From assembly GCA_025360645.1 (NCBI GenBank), contig JANYBT010000051.1:1-41766 (forward strand): DNA of 41,766 bases. Direction: 5' to 3'. Source of the DNA: Acidobacteriaceae bacterium (lineage in GTDB: Bacteria; Acidobacteriota; Terriglobia; Terriglobales; Acidobacteriaceae). The notes beneath the pieces were generated by a model. That model was not told the DNA's origin and ran no database searches. It worked only from the letters and a program-made list of their open reading frames with translations. This document shows positions 23,704 to 31,862 of the stretch, in pieces; position 1 is the first letter of the stretch; each line of letters starts with the position of its first letter. Position numbers and translations under genes: made by a program.

Positions 23704-25026
23704 CTATTTCCCCGCGGCAATCTCCCGCAGTACCGCCAGCAACCCGCCTACTTCCTCTAGCGTGTTGTAATGCACCAGCCCGATGCGCAGGAAACCTCCC
23801 GTGCTCTCTACCCCAAGTCTTTCGGTCAAATTGAGGGCGTAGTAGTTTCCATCCCAAGTGAAAAAGCCGCGCTCGCCGAGCTTGGTGGCCAGTTCCAGCG
23901 GAGAGTGGCCTTCCATCCGCACTGCGATGGTGGGACAGCGATGGTGGAACTGGGCCGGATCCGTGATGCCATAGACCCTGGCTCCTGGAATCGCCGCCAG
24001 CCCTGAGAGCAGTTCCACCAGCAACGAACGTTCGTACGGTTCCAGGACAGCATAGGCGGCGACGATGGCTTCGCGGCGATTGGCCACAGCTCCGTTGCAG
24101 CGCCGGCCAATCTCCGCCAGGTACTCCACGCACGCCGCAATGCCTGCGATGCAAGCATGGTTCAGGGTGCCCCACTCCCAGCAATTGGGGATGTTGTTGG
24201 TATTGGGCCGGACCTTATAGGGCTGCATGCGCTGCAGGTGCTCGCGCTTGCCATAGAGCACGCCCATGTGAGGTCCGAAGAATTTGTATGTCGAACACAC
24301 CAGAAAATCGCAATCCAACTCGCGGACGTCAATCAGACCGTGCGGCGCGTAGTGCACTGCGTCAATATAAGCCAGGGCTCCGGCCTGATGCGCCAATCGC
24401 ACCACTTCCCGCACGTCATTGACCGTGCCGACCGCGTTGGAAGCATAGCCCACCGCCACCAGACGCGTCCGCTTATTGATCTTGCTCGCCAGGTCCGCCA
24501 TGTCGAGGGTGCAGTCCGCTTCATGAATGTCGGCCACCCGGATGGTCACGCCTCGTTCTTCCAGTGCCCGCCACGGCGAATAATTCGCGTCGTGGTCCAG
24601 CAGGGTCAAGACGATTTCGTCGCCTGGTCCCAGTTCCCGACCCAGCGACCGGCTTACCGCGTAAGTCAAGGTTGTCATGTTGGGGCCGATGACAATTTCG
24701 TCGCTGTCGCAGTGGAAGAAGTCTGCCATCGTGGCGCGTGCCTCTGCGATCATAGCGTCGGTGTTCCGGCTGGTCTGGTATGCCCCTCCGGTATTCGAGT
24801 TATCGCGCTCCAGATACTGCGAGATGGCGTCGATCACGCGTTGCGGCACCTGGGTGCCACCCGGGCCATCCAGAAAGGCAGCGGGGCGCCCGTTGACAGT
24901 CTGCGCCAAAGAAGGGAACTGCGACCGCACCCAGGCAAGATCCAGTGCGGTTGTGGGAGCGGTTTGTGTGCTTCGCATAGGGGGTTGGCTCGTTAAAGAA
25001 TCAGGCTGGCAAAATGGTATTGTCAC
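23704..25026 (-). CDS. Cysteine desulfurase-like class V aminotransferase (VC1184-type)
   Basis: 440 aa PLP enzyme. FLDGPGGTQVPQRVIDAISQYL near the N-terminus is typical of the VC1184 subfamily. The PLP region has LDHDANYSPW and DAVHYAPHG, and the Schiff-base lysine is in CSTYKFFGPHMG. Proteins of this subfamily resemble SufS/CsdA but their reaction is not established, so desulfurase activity is only possible. The start is GTG 25026, overlapping the homoserine dehydrogenase stop (GTGA) with GGAG 8 nt upstream; ATG 24978 would fit the family length better but lacks a ribosome-binding site. It is the last gene of a three-gene operon. Cytoplasmic. Confidence 0.85.
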   Translation of the reverse strand: MTIPFCQPDSLTSQPPMRSTQTAPTTALDLAWVRSQFPSLAQTVNGRPAAFLDGPGGTQVPQRVIDAISQYLERDNSNTGGAYQTSRNTDAMIAEARATMADFFHCDSDEIVIGPNMTTLTYAVSRSLGRELGPGDEIVLTLLDHDANYSPWRALEERGVTIRVADIHEADCTLDMADLASKINKRTRLVAVGYASNAVGTVNDVREVVRLAHQAGALAYIDAVHYAPHGLIDVRELDCDFLVCSTYKFFGPHMGVLYGKREHLQRMQPYKVRPNTNNIPNCWEWGTLNHACIAGIAACVEYLAEIGRRCNGAVANRREAIVAAYAVLEPYERSLLVELLSGLAAIPGARVYGITDPAQFHHRCPTIAVRMEGHSPLELATKLGERGFFTWDGNYYALNLTERLGVESTGGFLRIGLVHYNTLEEVGGLLAVLREIAAGK

Positions 25027-26075
25027 AGACTCTGCTCCGGGTTGACTGCCCGCACAAAGTCGGCGAGCATGCCATAGGCGGTGGCTTCCACCCCGGGGTG
25101 TTCTTCGGTGATTCTCAACATCGGAAAAATATCCGTCTCAAAACAAATGATCGAGGAAGTTCCTTCCACTAGCGCCATGGGGTCGGTGATGGGGAGCTGT
25201 TCCGGCCGCACGCTCGCCTTCACGGCGTTTCCACTTCGCGCCGCGCGGCAAACCAGCTTGTAGGGCCGGCCCGATTCGCGAGCGCCGCGGATGGCTTCCG
25301 CGCTCAGCTTTCCAATCCCCTCGCGCTCCACCTGCTGGGGCCGCAGCTCAATCCCCATCAGCACGTTCACCAGCGCCGCGACTTTCACCGCCGCATCCCA
25401 GCCCTCAATGTCGTGCGTGGCATCGGTTTCCGCGACCCCAAGCTCTTGCGCTTTTCGCAGAGCCTGCTCGAAGCTCAGCCCCTGCTCCATCCCGCCGAGA
25501 ATCACATTGGTAGTGGAATTTAGAATCCCCTGCAAGCCGGTCAGGCGGATCGCGGGCAGAGTTCGTTGAAACAGAGAAAAGATCGGGACTCCGTCCATCA
25601 CTGCCGATTCAAACAAGAACTGCTTGCCCTTCGCTGCCGCGAGTTCGCGCAGTTCGCGATAGGCAAACACCACGGGCCCCTTGTTGGCCGTTACCGCGTG
25701 GGCGCCACATTCCAACCCCGCGCGAATGTGCGCCACCCCAGGCTGCCCGTCTTGCACGTTGAGCGAGGTGGCCTCGAACAGCACATCGGCGCCTGCCGCC
25801 CGCAGCCAATCGCTTACGCCAGTGTGCCGCGTAACCGAGTCGCCGTTGTCGCCGTTCTCCAGCGCCCCAGCTTGGAACCCCTCGGGATTGGTGAGCCATC
25901 CCATTCGTCGCGAGGCCACGCCGGTGATGCGCCATTCGATGCCGTAGCGTTCGCGAAGCTCGTCGCGCCGGTTCGCCAGCAACTCGGCCAGCGCACGATT
26001 CACGTTCCCATAGCCCAGGAGACACAAATTGTAGGTGTGGACGGATGGCGCCCGATTCCCATCGTGCGGCAACAC
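25023..26075 (-). CDS. hom: Homoserine dehydrogenase
   Basis: 350 aa NAD(P)-dependent enzyme reducing aspartate semialdehyde to homoserine, the branch to threonine and methionine. N-terminal Rossmann motif GYGNVNRAL (after LCLL), VTANKGPV, GILNSTTNVILGGM and the catalytic block DIEGWDAAVK (D-x-x-G-x-D-x-x-x-K). It is of the short type without an ACT regulatory domain, so feedback inhibition by threonine through ACT is not expected. The start is GTG 26075, overlapping the stop of the upstream gene (TAGTG). Its stop overlaps the GTG of the aminotransferase gene. No threonine or methionine pathway partners are next to it. Confidence 0.9.
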   Translation of the reverse strand: MLPHDGNRAPSVHTYNLCLLGYGNVNRALAELLANRRDELRERYGIEWRITGVASRRMGWLTNPEGFQAGALENGDNGDSVTRHTGVSDWLRAAGADVLFEATSLNVQDGQPGVAHIRAGLECGAHAVTANKGPVVFAYRELRELAAAKGKQFLFESAVMDGVPIFSLFQRTLPAIRLTGLQGILNSTTNVILGGMEQGLSFEQALRKAQELGVAETDATHDIEGWDAAVKVAALVNVLMGIELRPQQVEREGIGKLSAEAIRGARESGRPYKLVCRAARSGNAVKASVRPEQLPITDPMALVEGTSSIICFETDIFPMLRITEEHPGVEATAYGMLADFVRAVNPEQSL

Positions 26076-26473
26076 TAGCCCATCACGGTCGTATGCTCGG
26101 GCCGGATCTTGTAGATCACGCGTACTTCGCTCGGCTGCCCGTAGGGATATTTGTCCACGCCCAGATATTTTTTCGCCATCACGTGAATGTGTTCGGCCGC
26201 GCCCTGTTCAGTGATTTCCACCACCGTGCCCCGAATCTCCAGATACCGGTAGGGATTGTCGGGATCAATCAAGGCCAGCGAAACTCGCGGATCGCGGCGG
26301 ACGTTACGGTCCTTCTGTCGTCCCTTCGCCGAATTAAAAATGACGTGTTCGCCGTCGAAATCGCACCATACTGGCGTGACCTGCGGCCGTCCGTCCGGCA
26401 TCACCGTTCCCAGGCTGGCGAACGCACGCTTCTCAAACAGGTCCAGAAATTTTTCAGGAATGACTTGCGACAT
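26075..26473 (-). CDS. PPOX-family (pyridoxamine 5'-phosphate oxidase-like) oxidoreductase
   Basis: 132 aa from ATG 26473, which has GGAGG 4 nt upstream. It is a split-beta-barrel flavin-binding protein: FASLGTVMPDGRPQVTPVWC is the typical opening, followed by NVRRDPRVSLALIDPDNPYRYLEIRG. The C-terminal half (AAEHIHVMAKKYLGVDKYPY) resembles the small PPOX class proteins often called F420- or FMN-dependent. The cofactor cannot be decided from sequence. It is the first gene of the operon with hom and the class V aminotransferase. The promoter region carries a duplicated -10-like motif (26513-26536). Probably cytoplasmic and homodimeric. Confidence 0.85.
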   Translation of the reverse strand: MSQVIPEKFLDLFEKRAFASLGTVMPDGRPQVTPVWCDFDGEHVIFNSAKGRQKDRNVRRDPRVSLALIDPDNPYRYLEIRGTVVEITEQGAAEHIHVMAKKYLGVDKYPYGQPSEVRVIYKIRPEHTTVMG

Positions 26474-26512
26474 GAATCCTCCGGGTAAAGCTGTGTGCAA
26501 GGACTGCACCAC

Positions 26513-26536
26513 GATTATATCCGTGATTATATCCGT
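26513..26536 (-). promoter_or_regulatory. Duplicated 12-bp element with two TATAAT boxes
   Basis: GATTATATCCGT is repeated exactly at 26513-26524 and 26525-26536. On the minus strand each copy contains a perfect TATAAT (26526-26531 and 26514-26519), 41-58 nt upstream of the PPOX start. No clear -35 accompanies either. The result is two possible start sites 12 bp apart for the operon. Confidence 0.6.
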
Positions 26537-26663
26537 GACCGAGGCGGGCAGCGGCGGGGATGGACTGGTCTCGCGGCTCCGTTCGGGTCGGCTTGTCCTT
26601 TCGGTTCCCCTGCGAAAACATTTACAATTCAGGGTTTCCTAACCAACACCGAGGTGACCGTCT

Positions 26664-27563
26664 TTGAAAGTACGCTTCTACTTAGCGATTTCTTGTTTGG
26701 CAATCCTTCTTTTGGTCGTCAGCGCAGCCATCCCCGCCACCGCCCAGGCTCCGCCTCCCACCGTCGTTTTCATGACTGATTTCGGGGTGGTGGATGATTC
26801 GGTCGCTATTTGTAAAGGTGTAATGTACGGCATTGCGCCCAATCTCCGCATTGTGGACATCACCCATCAGGTCACGCCATTTTCCATTTTTGATGGAGCC
26901 CGCTTTCTTTCCGGCGTCACCCCCTACTTTTCTGCAGGCACCGTGTTTGTCGTTGTGGTGGACCCCGGCGTCGGCAGCACTCGCAAGGCTGTGGTCGTAG
27001 AGACCAAGCGCGGCCAGTATTTCGTCCTGCCGGATAACGGCCTGATGACGCTGGTCGAGAAGCGCGACGGCATCGCGGGCGTTCGCGAAATCACCAATCC
27101 CGACTGGATGGTGGGCGCCAAGATTTCTTCGACGTTCCACGGCCGCGACATCTTTTCGCCCGTGGGCGCGCACCTGGCCCGTGGCGACGATTGGACCAAG
27201 GTTGGCCCGGAAGTCAAGGCGCTGGTTCTGCTCGATCTGGCGCCCGCTCAACTGGATGAGCGCGGACTGCACGGGAAAGTCATCGCTACCGACGGCCCCT
27301 TCGGCAACCTGGTCACCAACATTGACGGCGACCAACTCTTGCAACTCGGCTACCAACGCGGCGAAGAAATCTCCGTCAAGATTGGGGAACGCGAATTCAA
27401 GTTGCCGTTCGTCAAGACCTTTAGTGATGTTGCGATTGGCAAGCCCCTGCTCTATATCGATTCACGGGGCCGCGTGGGTTTGGCCGTGAACCAGGCCAGC
27501 TTCTCGGCGCTTTACGACGTCAGGCCGCCGCAAACCGTGATGGTCCCCCGCAAGGGCAATTGA
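26664..27563 (+). CDS. Exported SAM hydrolase (SAM hydroxide adenosyltransferase, DUF62)
   Basis: 299 aa. The start is TTG 26664 (TTG AAA GTA), supported by GAGGTG 7 nt upstream. Residues 1-28 are a clear Sec signal peptide (FYLAISCLAILLLVVSA...ATAQA), which is unusual for this family. The DUF62 fold follows: VVFMTDFG (34-41), VDITHQVTPFSIFDGA, VVDPGVGSTRK, PDNGLM, FHGRDIFSPVGAHLA and DGPFGNLVTNI. The Asp100-Arg107-His159 triad (in VVDPGVG, GSTR and FHGRD) marks SAM hydrolases, which split S-adenosylmethionine into adenosine and L-methionine, and argues against a halogenase. The TonB-dependent receptor starts 56 bp downstream, so the two are probably co-transcribed. Confidence 0.88.
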   Translation: MKVRFYLAISCLAILLLVVSAAIPATAQAPPPTVVFMTDFGVVDDSVAICKGVMYGIAPNLRIVDITHQVTPFSIFDGARFLSGVTPYFSAGTVFVVVVDPGVGSTRKAVVVETKRGQYFVLPDNGLMTLVEKRDGIAGVREITNPDWMVGAKISSTFHGRDIFSPVGAHLARGDDWTKVGPEVKALVLLDLAPAQLDERGLHGKVIATDGPFGNLVTNIDGDQLLQLGYQRGEEISVKIGEREFKLPFVKTFSDVAIGKPLLYIDSRGRVGLAVNQASFSALYDVRPPQTVMVPRKGN

Positions 27564-27619
27564 TTCCACATGAATGGATACGGAACCTATAAATCGACCT
27601 TGAACGAATGGAGCCCGCA

Positions 27620-30600
27620 ATGATTCTGATTGACCGAACCGCCTCTCGTTCTTCTGTCGCAAGGCTCGCCTCCGGCTTGCGCATCGTGGTGATTGTTCTG
27701 GTCAACGTAGTGCTTGCGACCACCCTCTGGGCGCAGAGCTATCGCGGCGCCATCCGCGGCGTGGTCACCGACTCCAGTGGCGCCGCCGTGGTGGGAGCCG
27801 CTGTCACCGCCACCAATATCGCAACCGGCCTGGCGCGCAACGCCACCAGCTCGAGCGATGGTAGCTACGCGATCCCAGAGCTTCCGGCCGGCGATTACCA
27901 TGTCAAGGCGGCATCCGCCGGACTGCAGGTGGCGGACGTGCGCGCCACAGTTGCGGTCGGCACTACGACTACCCTCGATCTGCAACTCCGCGTTTCCTCC
28001 GCGCGTACGGAAGTGATTGTGGACGGCGGTGATTTCGGGGCCTTCGCGCCCGTCATTGAAACCAGCCGCGATGTGCTGGGCGAAGTGGTGGATCAGAAAC
28101 TGGTGACCGAATTGCCCCTCAACGGACGCGATTTCGGCAAACTGGTCGCACTCGTACCCGGCGCCACCGTCGAACCTTCCGGCGTCGCCGCCATTCAAAG
28201 CGGCTTCGGCCAATTCAGCATCAACGGCAACCGCGACCGCTCCAACAACTACACTCTCGACGGCACCGATAACAACGACCCGTTTTTCAATAACTCCGCC
28301 CTGAACCAGACCGGCATCGGCGGTGCACCCGCATCCTTGCTGCCTATTGACGCCATCGAGGAATTCAATTTGCAGTCCCAATTTCCGGCGGAGTACGGTC
28401 GCAACAGCGGTTCCGTCGTCAACATCGTCACCCGCTCGGGCAGCAATAAGCTGCACGGCTCCGTGTTTGAATTCCTGCGCAATGATGGGTTGGACGCGCG
28501 CAACTATTTCAATCGCTCTCCCGCCGCCAAAACTGCCTTTCGCAACAATAATTTCGGCGTGTCTTTGGGCGGTCCCATCATCCGGAACAAGACGTTTTTC
28601 TTCGGAGCCTACGAAGGGCAGCGCGAGCGGGTGGGCTCGGACTTCTCTTTGCTGGTTCCCACAGCCAGCCAAATCACCAACGCCCAGGCGATTGCCTTGG
28701 AAAACGGAGTCACTCCCAGCCCCGCCTTGACCAGCATTCTCGGCCTGTTCCCTCAATCCACCACCGGGACCCTGCCGGGAACGGTCAAGGACAAGAACGA
28801 CGTGAACAGCTTGATTGCCAAGGTGGATCACAACCTCACCAACTCGGAACAAGTGTCGGCCCGCTATGCGTTCGCCAACAGTCAGCAGGTCTTCCCGCTG
28901 GGAAATCTGGGGACTCTGGCCGCTTCCCGTTTGCCCCAGTTCGCGCAGACTTCGCCCGCTCGCGTGCAAGTCGCTTCCGCCAGTTTGCTGTCTGCGCTCG
29001 GCCCCGCGCGAATCAATGAACTGCGCTTTGGCTACAGCCGCTATCGCACTTCGTTCGCTTCCCTCGACGCCAGCTTCGATCCTTCCACGCTGGGCATCAA
29101 CTTCGGCACTGGCAAACTCGGCTTGCCGGAGATCGACTTTGGCGGGATTTTCGACAACCTCGGCGCCACCGCCTTCAGCATTCCCCGCGGCCGCACCAGC
29201 CAGAGCTTTCAGATTCTCGACAACTTCACCTGGATCAAAGGCCGTCACACCATGAAGTTCGGTGGCGAGTATCGCCGCGCCCAGATTGATTCCTTCAACG
29301 ACAACCTGCAGCGCGGCGGCATCGTCTTCGGCGGCGGCCACGGCCTCTCCGCGGATCCCGGTACCGATATCCTGGCCGCCTACTATCTCGGCCTCAATTC
29401 CTTTACCGTCGCCAGCAGCGGCAATACCCAGCGCAACACCAGCAACAACGGCTACTCCGTCTTTGCCCAGGACGACTTCCGCGTTCGGGATTCGCTAGTG
29501 CTCAACATCGGAATGCGCTGGGAATATTTCGGCCCGCTCAGCGAGTCACACGGCCTGCTGGCCAATCTCGGACGCGACGGCAATCTGGCGTTGGTGGGCA
29601 GCGATGGTGTCAACGGCGCTTATCAGAAGGACTTCAACAATTTCGGTCCCCGCGTGGGCTTTGCCTGGAACCCGCAGGCCAAGACGGTCATCCGCGGCGC
29701 TTACGGGATCTACTACGACTACATTCCGCAAGATTTGCTGGTCGCCAACTTCACCAATGATGCGGGTTTGGTTACGCCCCCCATTGGTCCCAAGCCGGTG
29801 CTGCCGCTGAACTTCAATTCGAATGCGTTCAACGGATCCGCTCCGGGCCCCGTGTTCACTCCCGGTGCTCCGCCTTACGACATCTTCTTCACCCCGCGCA
29901 ACCTGGTCACGCCTTACACTCAAAGCTGGAACCTCAACATGGAGCGCGAGCTGGTTCAAAATGTTGGTGTTCAAATCGGCTACATCGGCAGCAAAGGGAC
30001 CAAACTGGTTCGCTTGCGCGACGCCAACCAACCCTTCGCCGACGGCACCCGTCCCAATCCAAACTACGGCTACATGGATGAGTTCGCCACCATCAGCGGC
30101 TCCACCTACCACGCTCTGCAAGCGACCCTGCGGGTGAAGGGATGGCACGGGCTTTCCGGTTTCACCGGCTACACCTGGTCGAAGTCGCTGGATGATGCTT
30201 CGGACGGCATCGATTTCAATTTCGCTACCGTCGCCATTCCGCAAGACTCGAACAACTTGAGGGCCGAGCACGGGCCTTCCAACTTCGATACCCGCCACCG
30301 TTTCACCGCCGCTTTCACCTATGCTTTGCCGCAACTGGCCGGGCCTGCCTGGATCGGACAGGGCTGGCAGGTCAACACCATCGTCACTGCGCAAAGCGGA
30401 CGTCCAGTGCCCATTGTGAGCGGCATTGATTCCAGCGGCTTCAGTTTCCCCGAGCCCAGCAATAGCCATCAGCGTCCCAACCTGGTGCCCGGAATCAATC
30501 CCATTAGTCCCCACTGGCGCTCGGCTCCGGACTCGATTGGTTATCTGAACCCCGCCGCGTTTACCCAACCGCTCTTTCCCACGGTGCAAGGGCCAGGCAG

Positions 30601-30916
30601 CTTCGGCAACCTCGGCCGCAACTCCATTTATGGCCCCAGTTTCTGGAATGCGGATTTTGCTCTCACCAAGAACACCCAGCTCTGGGAGCACGTGAACCTG
30701 CAACTCCGTTTCGAGTTCTTCAACATCTTCAACCATCCGAATTTCGCATTGCCCAACTTCTTCGTCACTCCCCTGACTTTCACCGACGGCACGCCTACAT
30801 TCGCCTCTGCGAATCAGGGACTCATCACCCAGACTCCGGACCAGGCCCAGACCAATCCCGGCCTGGGCGGAGGTGGCCCACGGGTGATTCAAATTGGCGC
30901 GAAGGTGGTGTTCTAG
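27620..30916 (+). CDS. Oar-like TonB-dependent receptor with carboxypeptidase-regulatory domain
   Basis: 1098 aa from ATG 27620 (GGAG 6 nt upstream); ATG 27608 is in frame but has no ribosome-binding site. The signal peptide lies within the first 40 residues. The N-terminal domain GAIRGVVTDSSGAAVVGAAV...DGSYAIPELPAGDYHVKA is a CarboxypepD_reg/Ig-like fold. The plug carries ELPLNGRDFGKLVALVPG, LDGTDNNDP, AIEEFNLQSQFPAEYGRNSG and VNIVTRSGSNKLHGS. The rest is the outer-membrane barrel, ending IQIGAKVVF with the terminal Phe needed for barrel insertion. These receptors are greatly expanded in Acidobacteriota; the substrate is unknown. Downstream of the exported SAM hydrolase. Confidence 0.93.
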   Translation: MILIDRTASRSSVARLASGLRIVVIVLVNVVLATTLWAQSYRGAIRGVVTDSSGAAVVGAAVTATNIATGLARNATSSSDGSYAIPELPAGDYHVKAASAGLQVADVRATVAVGTTTTLDLQLRVSSARTEVIVDGGDFGAFAPVIETSRDVLGEVVDQKLVTELPLNGRDFGKLVALVPGATVEPSGVAAIQSGFGQFSINGNRDRSNNYTLDGTDNNDPFFNNSALNQTGIGGAPASLLPIDAIEEFNLQSQFPAEYGRNSGSVVNIVTRSGSNKLHGSVFEFLRNDGLDARNYFNRSPAAKTAFRNNNFGVSLGGPIIRNKTFFFGAYEGQRERVGSDFSLLVPTASQITNAQAIALENGVTPSPALTSILGLFPQSTTGTLPGTVKDKNDVNSLIAKVDHNLTNSEQVSARYAFANSQQVFPLGNLGTLAASRLPQFAQTSPARVQVASASLLSALGPARINELRFGYSRYRTSFASLDASFDPSTLGINFGTGKLGLPEIDFGGIFDNLGATAFSIPRGRTSQSFQILDNFTWIKGRHTMKFGGEYRRAQIDSFNDNLQRGGIVFGGGHGLSADPGTDILAAYYLGLNSFTVASSGNTQRNTSNNGYSVFAQDDFRVRDSLVLNIGMRWEYFGPLSESHGLLANLGRDGNLALVGSDGVNGAYQKDFNNFGPRVGFAWNPQAKTVIRGAYGIYYDYIPQDLLVANFTNDAGLVTPPIGPKPVLPLNFNSNAFNGSAPGPVFTPGAPPYDIFFTPRNLVTPYTQSWNLNMERELVQNVGVQIGYIGSKGTKLVRLRDANQPFADGTRPNPNYGYMDEFATISGSTYHALQATLRVKGWHGLSGFTGYTWSKSLDDASDGIDFNFATVAIPQDSNNLRAEHGPSNFDTRHRFTAAFTYALPQLAGPAWIGQGWQVNTIVTAQSGRPVPIVSGIDSSGFSFPEPSNSHQRPNLVPGINPISPHWRSAPDSIGYLNPAAFTQPLFPTVQGPGSFGNLGRNSIYGPSFWNADFALTKNTQLWEHVNLQLRFEFFNIFNHPNFALPNFFVTPLTFTDGTPTFASANQGLITQTPDQAQTNPGLGGGGPRVIQIGAKVVF

Positions 30917-31025
30917 AAGCGGCGGAGGCAGAGACACGGTTGGAGAAAGACACGAGTTTCGTCTGAGGCGGCGGGGGAGGCTGGCCGCGTTTCATTGCCT
31001 TTCCCCACAAACGCGTAAGCCTGTG

Positions 31026-31862
31026 TCAATCAGCCTGAGGACTGCACATTCGCGTTATTATTGCCCGCAGCAGCGCCTCGAACTGTTCCCCCACTCGTTC
31101 GCCGGTCTCCATGACTTCCGAGTGCGACAACACCAGGTCGAGGATTCCCGCTGCCATGTTGGTGACGCAGGAGATCGCCAGCACTTCCATGCTCATCTGC
31201 CGCGCCGCAATCACTTCGGCAATGGTGGACATCCCCACCAGGTCGGCGCCGATGGTCCGCAAATAGCGGATTTCCGCGGGCGTCTCGTAGCTGGGCCCAA
31301 GCAGCCCGACATACACGCCCTCATGTTGCGCGATGCCAAGTTCCCCCGCTTCTTCTCTTGCCATATGGCGAAGCTTCTTACTGTAAGCAAAACTCATATC
31401 CGGAAAGCGCGGCCCGAAGCGCTCGTCATTCGGTCCCACCAGCGGGTTGCAACCCTGCAGATTGATGTGGTCGCGGATCAGCACCAGCGCGCCTTGCCCG
31501 TAATTTTCGTTGATGCCGCCCGCTGCGTTGGTCAGGATTACCGACTGAATTCCCATGCGTTCAAACACTCGGATGGGAAACGCCACCTCGCCGGCCGAAT
31601 AACCTTCGTACAAGTGGACGCGTCCTTGCATCGCTGCGATGGCGACTCCAGCGACCCTGCCGATCACCAGCCGCCCCGCGTGTCCGATGGCGGTGGACTC
31701 TGGAAAGTGGGGAATCTGCGAGTAGGGAATAGCGATAGCGTCGCTGAGTGCATCTGCAAATGCGCCCAGGCCCGACCCCAGCACCACGCCAATCGTCGGC
31801 CTCAGCGGGGTTCGCGACAGGATCAGGTCGGCTGCCGCGCTCGCCCTCTCAAACTCTGTCAT
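31026..31862 (-). CDS. Purine nucleoside phosphorylase
   Basis: 278 aa enzyme splitting (deoxy)inosine or guanosine with phosphate to the base and (deoxy)ribose 1-phosphate. It is of the trimeric PNP type: VVLGSGLGAFAD (phosphate loop), IGHAGRLVIGRV, MQGRVHLYEGY, LTNAAGGINENYGQGALV and the purine-binding VGMSTIAEVIAARQMSMEVLAISCVTNMAAGI with the key Asn. No signal peptide, so cytoplasmic. The start overlaps the stop of the adenosine deaminase gene by 4 bp (ATGA), indicating tight coupling. With adenosine deaminase upstream it completes adenosine to hypoxanthine conversion, although the deaminase is exported. Confidence 0.93.
   Translation of the reverse strand: MTEFERASAAADLILSRTPLRPTIGVVLGSGLGAFADALSDAIAIPYSQIPHFPESTAIGHAGRLVIGRVAGVAIAAMQGRVHLYEGYSAGEVAFPIRVFERMGIQSVILTNAAGGINENYGQGALVLIRDHINLQGCNPLVGPNDERFGPRFPDMSFAYSKKLRHMAREEAGELGIAQHEGVYVGLLGPSYETPAEIRYLRTIGADLVGMSTIAEVIAARQMSMEVLAISCVTNMAAGILDLVLSHSEVMETGERVGEQFEALLRAIITRMCSPQAD

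Noticed and set aside
23594-24184. N-terminal extension of the CAP protein frame up to 24184
   Set aside because: The extension overlaps the aminotransferase gene in antisense, has no signal peptide, and the internal ATG at 23593 has a strong ribosome-binding site and signal peptide.
26664-27563. SAM-dependent fluorinase/chlorinase
   Set aside because: The Asp-Arg-His triad of the hydrolase subgroup is present; halogenases of this fold lack it.
27587-30937. Antisense open frames of 584 and 463 codons opposite the TonB-dependent receptor
   Set aside because: Low-complexity translations typical of shadows of a GC-rich gene; the receptor on the plus strand has complete, ordered domain motifs.
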